Assembly (NCBI GenBank): GCA_015680685.1
Contig: MNCI01037953.1
Span: 1,405,479-1,442,013, forward strand
From: Gnetum montanum
Taxonomy: Eukaryota; Streptophyta; Gnetopsida; Gnetales; Gnetaceae
DNA length: 36,535 bases
Direction of reading: 5' to 3'
Shown: one piece after another, positions 10,051 to 19,412 of the stretch
Numbering within the stretch: the first letter of the stretch is position 1
How the letters are laid out: each line of letters starts with the position of its first letter
The notes under the pieces: generated by a model
Database searches by the model: none
Seen by the model: only the letters and a program-made list of their open reading frames with translations
What the model was told of the DNA's origin: nothing
Made by a program: the position numbers and the translations under genes

Positions 10051-10684
10051 TAAACTTTCAAGTATAGGACCTAGCCAACAACAGGAAGCAAGGCCTAGCA
10101 TGGGCCAGGATCAACCACCTCCGCCACAAGATTACAGACCGTCGATGAGCCATCTTAGGACCATCATTGAGACAGTCAATTGGGGAAGTCATGATGACAC
10201 AAATCTCTTTCGTGTCATTGATGATGCCATACAGCCCACAGTTTCTTTGGATTGTGCAAGGGATGAAATGTCTATTCATACAGGAGGAGGGGAAAGTACT
10301 TGGTCACAACAGATCTTGGGAAATGCTGCATCTTTCCAAGTGTAATTAGAAACTGGTGAAGGGGCCACAGTGGTGGTCATGTAACACCAGGATGCAGCGA
10401 GAGCTGCAGAAGTGGTTGCAGACCACATTAAAGAATCATTCAATGTACCTATTGTACCACCGGTAGATCTCATGGGAGCCAGGATGCTCAAACTTTGGCC
10501 GAAACCTCAATGACTCCTGCAGAACATGAGGATGTGCTTGATTCATTACTACAAATAGGAAAAGTAATGACATCCCTATTTGACATCCCTCAGGATGTTA
10601 CAGCAATTCAATCAAACCTCATTTCCACTAAGGAGAAGCTAGTCTTAACAAAAGTGAGGGCCGAGCATGCTGAAGTAGAGGTGT
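10051..10684 (+). pseudogene. Element C downstream ORF, middle part, on a contig that appears reversed
   Basis: Flanking contigs code on the minus strand, but this 634-bp contig codes on the plus strand. It has a proline/glutamine-rich segment (QDQPPPPQDYRPSMSH near 10110-10155), then an acidic and helical segment (EHEDVLDSLLQIGKVMTSLF near 10519-10580), then an apparent start of the coiled coil (STKEKLVLTKVRAEHAEVEV at 10625-10684). Its first 148 bp are the reverse complement of 10687-10834. Turned around, the contig would join the reading frames on both sides and place the coiled-coil start directly before 10049. I therefore treat it as the middle of the same ORF. Confidence 0.7.
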
Positions 10685-10685
10685 N
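10685..10685. other. Single-N assembly join
   Basis: A lone N separates the apparently reversed contig 10051-10684 from the next contig, whose first 148 bp (10687-10834) duplicate 10051-10198 in inverted orientation. Confidence 0.85.
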
Positions 10686-11160
10686 CGTCATCATGACTTC
10701 CCCAATTGACCGTCTCAATGATGGTCCTAAGATGGCTCATCGACGGTCTGTAATCTTGTGGCGGAGGTGGTTGATCCTGGCCCATGCTAGGCCTTGCTTC
10801 CTATTGTTGGCTAGGTCCTATACTTGGAAGTTTACTAGGTCCCGCAAGTTGAGTTGCAGTTGGTCCAGTCGTCTATTCTTCTTCTTATTCTGGTCCCAGC
10901 ATCTCACTAGTGATTTTCCTTACGGCTAGTGGCTTTAACAGTTCAGCATATGAAGCATTTTGGGATTTTTAGAGGACATCATTAGTGTATCCCTTGATAC
11001 TAGCATGTCGTCATAGTTTTCTAATAATGTAAGGGAAGGGCAATGCCATCTTCCCTATCTTTCATTTCTCAAACCGCCTCAGGATCTTCGTCAAGTATAG
11101 ATGAGGCAGGTTAGCATTAACCTTTCCCATTAGCACTGCACAGCCTCTTTCCACATATGT
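10686..11160 (-). pseudogene. Element C downstream ORF, linker between PF20167-like and coiled-coil parts
   Basis: The minus-strand frame continues from the PF20167-like region through several stop codons. It includes VNANLPHLYLTKILRRFEK (near 11120-11065) and reaches a proline/glutamine-rich segment with PSIGPSQQQEARPSMGQ near 10815-10765, which also appears on the reversed contig. The number of stops shows that it is decayed. No enzymatic motif is seen. Confidence 0.55.
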
Positions 11161-11169
11161 TGAGATTCT

Positions 11170-11815
11170 TTATAAGCCCTTCATGGGGAAGAGGTGATAC
11201 ATTCCAATTTTGAAGTAGATCCTTTCTTCCATTGTCAACTCTCCAAATGTCTTATCCCTACCATATGCCATTGTCAACCAAACTTGTCGCACATTAGGGT
11301 TTGAATGGGTAGACAAATGAGCAACCTTGGGTCCTATATTTGGAAGTTTTAATACTTTTGAAATGGCATGCATGGAGAAATTGACTATCACACCACAAAT
11401 ATTAATGGTGGTGCCTTGTTCTTTGTTGTGCCAGAATTGGTACGTCTTCCCTAGGTACCAGGCACCACTTTCAGAGAGGGTAGGCCATAAGGGAGATCCT
11501 TTGAGGTGATCCCTAATAGCCTCAGGAGCGAACTCTGCAAAAGATTTAAAATTTAATTCCACAATCACTGCAGTGAATGTGGACCTTTCATGGATAGCCT
11601 AAACACAATCCTGGGGCAATGTGAGATGTTGTCCCTGTTCAGGCACTGCAGCAGCTCCTCCTTCGACCTACCCAGACTGTACAATAGGAGGGTCCTCCTG
11701 ATGAATGCTAAATGATTATTTCTCCTGCTCCACATGTTGTCAAGCAAGGACTTGCTCTTCGCCTCTCCTAGGTCGCTTGATCGCACCTTGAGAAGGACCT
11801 TCCTGTTGTTCATGT
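11170..11815 (-). pseudogene. PF20167-like 'putative plant transposon protein' ORF of element C
   Basis: The longest open part is 11568-11170 (about 132 codons). The frame can be followed upstream to about 11640 across one in-frame stop (AIHERSTFTAV precedes IVELNFKSF), and a helical, basic stretch at 11813-11565 lies in another frame. The motif GVIVNFSMHAISKVLKLP matches my memory of the pattern 'RGK-x-I-x-F-s-p-x-x-I-N-x-x-L-g-l-P' in the plant-specific PF20167 domain, found in ORFs of Athila- and Tat-related elements. The domain's function is unknown. It lies downstream of gag and upstream of the coiled-coil segment, with no pol between. The assignment is by eye and moderate. Confidence 0.55.
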
Positions 11816-12060
11816 TTCAGGGCCATTTGCAATCACACGGGGCCAATCATTAGTAAGGTTGTTACCAAAGTTAGGTTATACCTTACTGCTTACCTTAATA
11901 GATTTACTTTATTTCCATATGATGTTAATTATTAGAAGAAAATGTCCCCGAAAGATTATAATGTTGAGTCCTCTTTTCTTAGGTGGTTTCCAATTTTAGT
12001 TTCCCGATGTACCTATGGGGATGAAATTGTTTTTGACACATTTTATTCTTAATTTTACAA
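11816..12060. other. Spacer in element C, no gene seen
   Basis: AT-rich sequence without recognisable coding potential or repeat partner in this window. It may belong to the 3' part of the nested LTR-like segment at 12061-12660. Confidence 0.4.
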
Positions 12061-12294
12061 CTAATTACCCTTGATAATTTTCTTTGGGTGATGAAAAATT
12101 CCAGAAAGGTTATGTGCTATTCGATGTATGTCCCTCCCCCACGACTAAGCTGAACACTTCGAGTTCAAGTAGGTTCAGACGGAATAAAAATCAGAGTACC
12201 AGCGAGCAAGATATAGGTAGACCAGCAAGGGTGTCACACTCGCAAGTCATAGAGAAAAATTCAAAAAACTCCCCTGCGTGATTTGTGAAAAATG

Positions 12295-12319
12295 NNNNNN
12301 NNNNNNNNNNNNNNNNNNN
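12295..12319. other. 25-N assembly gap beside a G homopolymer
   Basis: Twenty-five Ns are followed at once by GTGTGGGGT and about 15 G residues. The homopolymer probably caused the gap, and the true local length is unknown. Confidence 0.9.
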
Positions 12320-12348
12320 GGTGTGGGGTGGGGGGGGGGGGGGTTATC

Positions 12349-12420
12349 TTTTTATAGCTGGATGGGATGTGATATCGCATACGATACATCGCGTATGCGA
12401 TATCGTGTACGCAATATCGC
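12349..12420 (-). promoter_or_regulatory. Promoter of LTR-like segment G: GATATC cluster and TATA box
   Basis: Cores at 12399-12404 (GATATC) and 12413-12418 (AATATC) are 14 bp apart. A further GATATC at 12371-12376 is 28 bp (twice 14) from the first. A minus-strand TATAAAAA lies at 12356-12349. The spacer GTGTACGC is one substitution from GCGTACGC. Confidence 0.55.
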
Positions 12421-12660
12421 GGCCCTAGTGATATTGGGCACAATGAAAGATACATAATTTTTAAAGGTATTTTTGGAATTAAAAATGGGAATTAAGGACA
12501 TGGGGCTATTGTTAAGAGGTTCTAGGGTAATGAAATTAGTTTGAAAGGCACAAATAACTATGATGGTAGAGAAAAAGGCTATGTGATGGTTCATAGGAAC
12601 GTTGAATAGGAGGGATAGTAATAAGAGAAAGAAAATTTTTGGCAATAGGCTAAGGGTAAT

Positions 12661-13757
12661 AAATGGTGTGTGGAAGATGGGTTATGAGTGCAAATTACAA
12701 AAATTATGCAAGTGGGTCCTCCCCAAAGTAGGTTCCAACCTTTAATGCCCTTGTGTAACCACACTTAAAAGTGTCTGTGGGCACTCAAAGGGTTAAATGT
12801 AATCCACACCGATTCCACAAAACACACACATGTAAATATCACCGGAATGAGGTAAGAATTCTACGTTAGAAATGACACAAGATACAATTACACAAATAGT
12901 GAGATGAGACGAACTATAGAAGGGACTGTAGAGATTGGGACATGAGGTAACTGACCTAGGACACAATGAATCCTGCATGTAAAGCATGATTAACGTGTCA
13001 TTAACTCGTCATTCCAAGACCAGGACCAAGTCCATTCCTCTAATCAGTGACATCGCATTGTTTCATCCCATGATGAGCAACTATGAGAGTACCATAACAA
13101 CAAGGCGTACGATCACTTGGCATTTTATTCAAGGGAGGAGTAAATTTTTGTTTTGTGGCACTTTTCTTTTCGTTTTTTTCTTCTTTCATTTTTCTCTTTA
13201 CTGAATCCAGAGAAGCCGCCAACCTTCAGGCATGGATGCATGTCTTTCCAGTGGGACCCCCTAGAAAAGCATTGGATTTTTGAGTTCCTTTTGATTACTC
13301 TTACTCCCATTTTTCATTAGATCTACAAGGATCTTAGTACACCCACGTTGCATGATAACTCTCACAGACGTCACCAAAGAGAATCCGCAAGTTCCCATAA
13401 TGTCACACCCTAATCATTCCCTCTTGGTCTATCATTCTTCATTCTGGGCACAATGAACACAAAATTAATTTTAATTTTTAAAAGTGTCAAGAATATCACA
13501 GTACCCTTGAATAGAACCTCTTAGTTGTAGAGTGGATGAGTGGGTGTAATGGGCTCACTGTCCACATAATTAATCACTTGAGACTCAATAACATAGAACA
13601 CACCTCAACCAATGAGCCACATGAGTGTTTTATTTGTACATGAGATTACTTATAAAAATGTAAAAATACAAAAAGACAAAAAGATAAAACAAGAAATTGA
13701 AAAATTAAAAATTGGAAAACAAAAAGTTGTAAAAGTGAAGAAAATAAAAAATGGTTA
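12661..13757. other. Spacer of element C between gag and the nested LTR, no gene seen
   Basis: About 1.1 kb where pol would be expected. I see no RT, RNase H, integrase or protease motif in either strand. Short ORFs (12793-12987, 13125-13310 and others) have no recognisable content. A pyrimidine-rich tract occurs at 13140-13200. Confidence 0.5.
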
Positions 13758-15437
13758 TTAATCCTGCTTATTATTAGAATGGGGATATCCCCCATAACTA
13801 AATAGTTGAGGATGACAAGGATTAATAAATGGAAGATGAGGATCCTTGCATGTTGGAAGTATTGAGACTTGGTCATACTTATCCCATTGGGGTTCACACA
13901 CTTGGTTATAGTAAGCATAGTGGGGAAATTTATGAGATGTGGTTCCTGGATAAAGAGTTGATCCACTATGATATTTGGGACTATTAGATGGTATGTGAGG
14001 ATCAGTACGTTGCCCTCCATGCCTATGTTCATTGGGCCGTATGGTTGTTGGAGTGTTAACCGGTGGCCCTGATGAAGTGACATGAGGCATTGGGTTCGAT
14101 GCACCACAGTGTTGGACTTGTGCAAAGTTGGAGGATGCAGTGGCCTTGGAATTGTGTTGTCCCTTCCTAGGGTCATTTCTAAAGAAGGGATGCCTTTGAT
14201 GTTGCTAAGGTCTCTCACTGCTATTGGAAATAGTAGCACAAGTAGCGTTTGTGGGTTGTTGCCATGGTGCAGACACCTTATGAACAGTTGGTGGTAATGT
14301 AGAAGGAGGGAAAGGATGAGAATGTTGAAAATTAGGAGAAGTGTAAGGTGCTCAAGGAGGTGGTTGTGTTGAGGACATGGGTTGATAGTATTGAGGAGAA
14401 TGGTAATGCGGCGAGATGGAGTATGTTGACCCAGTTGGGAAAACAGGATATTGAACTAGGTAAGCATTTAGATTCGGATGATACAAAGGGTGTCTCCAGT
14501 TTAGGGGTGGCTTCCCCCATGACTGGGATTATTTCCACTGTGATCAAACATAGTATCTCTGTATGAACTCTGGATGTAACGTGCTTCCCCAATGCTCATA
14601 TAAATGTAACAAGATTGGGCATTGGCCCTTGGGGTGATCGTACAGGCATATGTTGCATTCATACGTATGATTGGTAGTTGAGTTCTTATTTTCTTCATTC
14701 CTTCTTTCCGAATGTCTAATGATATTTTGTCTTTCTTCTCGGGTTGTCAAAACTCTATCTCCAATAATATCAATAAATTCTCTACACTTTTTATGTGTCC
14801 ATTCCAACATCTTATTAATCTTTGCCTTGACTTCCTCTAATGATTATTGTATTGGAAAAGATGGTTCTTCCTCCTTAAGATTGGTTGATTTCTCCTTTTT
14901 GTGATTATGGACCTTTGTTAAGTTGAGATTTTGGTCCCGTTGATGTTTTTCAACACTCTCCCATCTAGCCATTTCTCCTTCTTCTTTTGCTACCCACTTG
15001 ATAAGCTCTTGGACTTGATGGGTTCGTAGTTCATATAGTTGACCTTGGGCATACATTCCTAAGGTCTCTCTTGTTNAAGGCATCGTAGAAGGCTTGTAAC
15101 TGTTGTTGTGGATCTAAGTCACAGCCTCCTGAAAAATTGGGAAAGTTGTTTAAATCAAGCCTAGGTAGACGGCTCTCTTTACAATGCCTATGGGAGATTT
15201 GAATAGCCTGTTGTATTTGCATTAGGCTTGTAGTGGCTAGTAGGGGGTCATCATCATCAGGTAAGTTATACTTTCATGCATTGGGACGATGTTGCCTTCA
15301 TTCATGTTTATAAGAAACCCCCACCTCGGGTTGTGTACTCCAATCTTCATTGTCATTTAGTTCATTGGTTCTCCAATGAACTTTCTCACTAGGTGTGGCA
15401 TTATCGTAATCTTGTAGGAGATGTATGGTTGTGCAAT
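13758..15437 (-). pseudogene. gag: gag of element C (gypsy type, frameshifted)
   Basis: Gag packages element RNA into particles. The minus-strand coding trace starts near 15437 (no convincing ATG) and passes FPNFSGG near 15140. It changes frame at the N at 15076, reads ETLGMYAQGQL near 15070-15037, then a K/E-rich helical part, then CNICLYDHPKGQC at 14657-14619. A long proline/glutamine/histidine/tyrosine-rich tail ends with a stop at 13758. The knuckle is CX2CX3HX4C, one residue short of the classic CX2CX4HX4C. The same protein is recognisable in element B (31632-33411), including ETLGMYAQGQL and YDHPKG-x-C, which fixes the frame. In-frame stops show that it is dead. The gag lies next to the PBS-bearing LTR, as expected. 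Confidence 0.75.
15076..15076. other. Single-N assembly join within gag of element C
   Basis: The gag frame shifts exactly at this N. Part of the apparent frameshift may therefore be an assembly error and not a mutation. Confidence 0.7.
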
Positions 15438-15547
15438 TGTGTGTGAATTTATATGTGACTTTTTATAATTATTTCTTGCTAAAAGATATACTGTTAATTC
15501 CTATACAACAACCTTGTATGATATAACTAATCTAGATAACTAGCACC

Positions 15548-15566
15548 ATCCTCGGCAACGATGCCA
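15548..15566 (-). other. Primer-binding site of element C (tRNA-Asp type)
   Basis: On the minus strand TGGCATCGTTGCCGAGGAT starts one base after the LTR end. It matches TGGCGCCGTTGCCGGGGAT, the complement of the 3' end of plant tRNA-Asp, at 16 of 19 positions. All three differences are transitions. This primer is typical of Athila-type gypsy elements. Confidence 0.85.
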
Positions 15567-15567
15567 A

Positions 15568-16361
15568 TGATGAGTTGCAAGGTACCCCTACACTCAACCA
15601 TACGAATACGAGCATTTCACGCACGATTTTTTCGAACTCCATAGATGGGCTAGTTGTGGTATCTAGACAATTATCCTTAGGTCGCATTTCACTGTCTTCC
15701 CATCTGGACTAGTGTTAACTTTGTCACGTATGGTTCAGTCTAGAGTAAGGTGTGTGATGTATTTCTATGCTAACGCTACTCTTGAAGACAATGGAAGATA
15801 ATATTAACTAAGCTAAGAGAGAAAGGGTGAGAGAGAATCTAAGCTAGCCTAAGTGCGATGAGCATCCATTCCTTAATCATCTGTACACATCTTGGACTTC
15901 GTGCACGACTACTACTGGGATTACCAAGCGTAGATCCTAGGTACGCTACTGGGTTACCAAATAGTCACACTTAAATGCTCGTAATCAATTCATACTCATT
16001 TCGCGTTTAATAGGAGTTTAGGATGAGAAGATATTAACTAAAAAAATAGTAAATAACAATTAAATAAATAATTAAGCTAAGTGAATGCTGCAATGATGAA
16101 GTAATCTCGATCTTTATTTCCGGTCATGTATGTGTCCAAGCACGTCACACTCGAATAAGGATGTTGTACAATTACAATCACCACACTGCGAGCATACACT
16201 GGGAGAGAAGGATTAAGAGAAGAACTACATAAAAATTTAACACTAAAACTCAAAACTAAAAAACTGATTATCGGATCTGTCTACCTCTTATTTATAGATG
16301 AGTATGCAGGCCGCGATATCGCATACACGATATCGTGATTGGGTTAAATGGCGACTCATCA
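15568..16361 (-). repeat. 5' LTR of element C
   Basis: 794 bp, the partner of 8177-8968. In the minus orientation it starts TGATGAGTCG and ends CAACTCATCA. Palindrome cores lie at 16315-16320 and 16329-16334, with TATAAATA at 16296-16289. Followed on the right by the target duplication GCTAG (16362-16366). Confidence 0.9.
16289..16337 (-). promoter_or_regulatory. Promoter of the C 5' LTR: GATATC pair and TATA box
   Basis: GATATC at 16315-16320 and 16329-16334, 14 bp apart. The second lies within a perfect 12-bp palindrome, CACGATATCGTG (16326-16337). TATAAATA is on the minus strand at 16296-16289. This copy would drive the element transcript. Confidence 0.65.
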
Positions 16362-17759
16362 GCTAGGTAGGGGGTGTGTTAGCACCCCTGCATTGATGCT
16401 GGGGATGCACTAGCATAGGTTAGTCAATGCCCCATCTCCTACAACCATAACTAATCACTTTATATTGAGACAAGCTAGAACTTAAAGGCAGATGTCGAGA
16501 TGGCCCTAGGACATCTGAAGAAAGTTGAAATCATTTGAAAAAGCTTAGAATCAAGCATGAAATGTCAAAGTATGACACATAAGATAATGATGCATCACAA
16601 AGAACCAATAGCCTTAATTGAACACACTAGACTATAAACACATGATGAACAAAACACTTCCCTAAATCTAGGACTTACAATTGACATTTAAATTATCATT
16701 AGATGTCTCATCAACATTGAGAAGCCTAACCAAAAGGGGTAAAAGGCATGGATAGTTAAATGAGAGAAAAAGTAGAAGAAGAAAGATCGGGTAATGATCA
16801 TTGGTTAAAGGATCATGAAAAGCATGATTAGGAGAGTTCTAAGACTCTAAAGCTAACTAAATTTGATTTTTCTATTTTCTTTCTTTCTTCCTTCTTTTTT
16901 TCCTTACTTGAACTTGTTGATGTACATAACCTAGAGATGTCATCATACCCTTACCAATCTAAAGTTTCATTTACTTATATCTTTCATCTTTTTTTGGATT
17001 TTCTTGACTAGTTCGGATCCCTCCAAGTTGAGGAAGAGGATCTAAGTTGCAAGTTGCATTTTAGAAAAGAGTTTTTCTTTCGCTTACCCATGGGTCAATA
17101 GTCCCAACACAAGGATTTGTTATAGGAAATTTATCAACTAGAAGTATAAGTAGGCATGCTTGTTCAAGTGGCAATTCATCTTATAGGTGAAATCCAAAGC
17201 TCTATTCAGAGCTAAGTGGTTCTTTCTTAACTAATCCTTTTCTTTCTTATAAGTATGAGAGTTTTTTGTCTTGAAAGTAGTTTGTAACAAGTGTTATTTA
17301 CTGTAAAAACCTTTGATGAGAATTGATAATTTTTTAAAATATTATTTGCATTATCACTATGTTGCCCACAGTTCCATTTAAAAATATTAGCCATTTTTTC
17401 ATTTGACTATCATTTATAAGGTGTTTCTAATATGTTTATGTTGTTGCCTAGTTTCTCACAATATGAATATGTTTATGTTACATCTTAGTTTACTTTTAAC
17501 TTACTCATGTTAAAGAAATGCTATTTTAATGTATTGGATCTATCTTTTTTTTAGTTGCAATAAAATTAATGATACTAAATCATAAATCCCTTAAAGTAAT
17601 TAGCCATCATGAAGTTTATGTTTAAATTAATCTTAGGGTCCAAAGTTAAACACCACATTGTCCCCACTAGCTGAGACTATTCTCAAGTTTCCATATCCAT
17701 ATGAGAGGTGCCCTAGGTGATAGTCTTCTAAAACATGTTTTTGAAGAAATTTTTTTCTT
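16362..17759. other. Right flank of element C, no gene recognised
   Basis: It starts with the second GCTAG. Near 16384-16410 there is an imperfect palindrome (CCCC-T-GCAT-tg-ATGC-T-GGGG). The rest is AT-rich with no convincing ORF. It may be decayed downstream pol sequence of the gypsy remnant at 17760-18250, or part of remnant F, whose left half lies before 8177. Confidence 0.45.
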
Positions 17760-18250
17760 ATCTAATTTTTATGTTTTTAGAGTGAAAATATAAAAGTTAT
17801 AGGTCTTGTACATTGATTAATGATATCATGGGTTAAGATAGTAGTGGTAGTAACATCACTAGAAAAAGAATCTAAAAGAAAATCATTTTCATATCATGGA
17901 GAACCGAAGATAGTAGCACATATAATGGCTTCTATAATGACTAGAAAAGCATTCTTTCTTTCTTCTGTCCAATGCATATTTCTTTCATTTAAAGGTCTAG
18001 TTAATTTAGCATAAATAGGGATAAATTATCTAACAAAATTAATTTTCCCAAAGAAAGCCATTAGATTAGTTTTAGACAAAGGATAAAGAACCTCTAAGAT
18101 AGCATTTACTCCTTCGAGATCAATCATGATTTCTTCTTTAGTTACTATATGACCAAGAAATTTACCACTTTGAACATCAAAAAGAAATTTCTTAGCATTC
18201 AAAGTAATAATACCAGCTTTCAAAAAATCTTTCAACATCATCTAAGAGCC
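17760..18250 (-). pseudogene. pol: Ty3/gypsy reverse transcriptase / RNase H fragment
   Basis: The RT copies element RNA into cDNA. The longest open part is 18241-18026 on the minus strand. It includes KKFLFDVQSGKFLGHIVTKE and ends FFGKINFVR, the well-known C-terminal end of gypsy RT ('K-C-x-F-x-V-x-x-G-x-x-LGHxVS' to 'FLGxxNYYR'). In the same frame after a stop, about 18025-17820 reads HWTEERKNAF and YENDFLLDSFSSDV, the connection and start of RNase H, where D is the expected first catalytic acid. Upstream fingers/palm motifs, including YxDD, are missing, and so is integrase. It is a truncated fragment 420 bp from the solo LTR I and probably older than it. Confidence 0.85.
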
Positions 18251-18663
18251 TATAAAAAACAATAAGGGATGGCAGAATCAAGGTGGATTATGCATCAAAG
18301 CTCAAAGTACTTGTAAGTACATCATAAGAGCACAAAATCCATTAATCATTAATTAGAGATGCATCTAATATTTCATAAGCAAACATGTAGGAAAACATGC
18401 CTTATTGATGGATCAAAGGTTGTTTCCATTTGGAATAAGGGTTGAAGGAGTGCAGAGATCCTATTAGATTCCATGCTATCTTAACCATCACCAAGAGGAC
18501 TACATGGCTTTGATTCTTTTGTGAACTTCATCATAAGGATATGGAGGCTTGTTGGGGAGGCTTTGCCTCCCTATCTTGGACCACTGCCCTTCTCTTTGAA
18601 GTAGGGCTTAGGGCTAGATGTGTTATAGTAGGAACGCATCTTAGCTCTCTAAGTGATATAGTA
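18251..18663. other. Short stretch between the RT fragment and solo LTR I, no gene seen
   Basis: No ORF with recognisable motifs. It should be upstream RT sequence if the pol fragment were intact, but the YxDD region is not visible, so the sequence is rearranged or too decayed. Confidence 0.4.
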
Positions 18664-18668
18664 TCATG

Positions 18669-19412
18669 TGAGGATCATTAAACTTAATGGGGGCGAGGGG
18701 AAAGTAGGGGGGTGGGGGGGGGGGGGGGCCCCAGGGGAGTATGGGGGATGAATAAGTTCCCCAAATCTAAAATTCTTCAACACAAAGCACACATCAATTT
18801 TATGTGGTTCCCCAACTTGAATACTTCACACTCAGAGGGTAGATTTCTTGCACACCTTTGGACTTTGTTTCTCTCAAAATGTGGTCTGAAGGGTACCACA
18901 CCCTGTACAAGCTCTAAGTTTCACTTTAGAGTGATTTTTCATTGTGAATCCACTCAACCCCATAAGGTCCCAACAAGTTTAGCATGTGGTTTCAAAAATC
19001 CCACAACCTTTACAAATTGAGCTCTGCTCTAGAGTTTTGTGACGTTGGACTAACCACTTAACCCAGCTTGGTCTTGACAAGCCCAATGACAATGCCTTCT
19101 CGTAAGAAGCACATCAACCCCATTGGGATAACAAAAATAGAAACAAAACTTACAAGGAAAGAATGCAATTGATTTTTTGGTCCTTGTACTTTGAGGCACA
19201 TTACAATAAAATCACTACAATAGTACAAATGATGATACAATGAGGTACAAAAATACAAAAGAATAAGGTACACAATGATTGCCTGATATTGAAATCGGGT
19301 TGCTCAAAAGCTTCCTCAATTTCCAAGAGAATGAAGTCTTCTTATAGCATTGAAGTTTCTGAAATCACCCTTAAATTTTTGCAATGGCTATCTAACAACT
19401 AGTGGAGACATT
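18669..19412 (-). repeat. Solo LTR I, 3' (downstream) part, minus strand
   Basis: On the minus strand this matches the second half of the D LTRs. Shared landmarks are the CTATAAGAAG promoter (19347-19338), 'tgaggcacattacaat' against D1 'attgtaattgattaag...acctcaaag', and the terminus AATGATCCTCA. It is preceded on the left by TCATG (18664-18668), and the other half ends at 26755 followed by TCATG (26756-26760). That perfect 5-bp duplication and the lack of an internal region make it a solo LTR. Element D interrupts it at 19412/26223. Confidence 0.85.
18714..18728. repeat. G15 homopolymer in solo LTR I
   Basis: A run of about 15 G sits at the same LTR position as the C10 run in D1 (20555-20564, opposite strand). 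It is an expandable homopolymer site of this LTR family, and also a likely source of sequencing error. Confidence 0.7.

Larger units (their letters stand above)
12061..12660 (-). repeat. Nested LTR-like segment G within element C (edges uncertain)
   Basis: On the minus strand this segment shows LTR promoter architecture. GATATC-type cores at 12413-12418, 12399-12404 and 12371-12376 precede TATAAAAA at 12356-12349, followed by a C-run that appears as the G-run 12329-12343 on the plus strand. It differs from the C LTRs outside the palindromes. I could not find the two ends, a target duplication or a partner. It is either a solo LTR of another family or a truncated nested element. The 25-N gap lies inside its presumed R/U5. 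Confidence 0.45.
8177..16361 (-). mobile_element. Element C: complete-ended, pol-less gypsy-like LTR retrotransposon
   Basis: Near-identical LTRs (8177-8968 and 15568-16361) begin TGATGA and end TCATCA in the minus orientation. They are flanked by a perfect target duplication GCTAG (8172-8176 and 16362-16366). The PBS beside the right LTR resembles the complement of plant tRNA-Asp, typical of the Athila group of Ty3/gypsy. A polypurine tract lies beside the left LTR. In transcription order the interior holds gag (15437-13758), an unassigned spacer with a nested LTR-like segment, a PF20167-like ORF (11815-11170) and a coiled-coil ORF (11160-9150). No protease, RT, RNase H or integrase is recognisable, so the element was probably mobilised in trans. 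Confidence 0.85.

Noticed and set aside
10051-10834. 148-bp inverted repeat as a biological foldback or MITE
   Set aside because: Both arms end at single Ns and the coding strand flips between them. A misoriented contig with an unmerged overlap explains everything.
10495-10929. 144-codon ORF spanning the N at 10685
   Set aside because: It crosses the false junction. Only the part before the N belongs to a real reading frame.
9150-11160. Envelope protein in element C
   Set aside because: The position fits an env-like ORF, but I see no signal peptide, transmembrane helix or cleavage site. The sequence is a soluble-looking coiled coil.
13646-14239. 197-codon minus-strand ORF, one of the longest in the window
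   Set aside because: It overlaps the proline/histidine-rich gag tail in another frame. The 13758-14090 frame aligns loosely with the gag tail of element B, so the longer ORF is a shadow.
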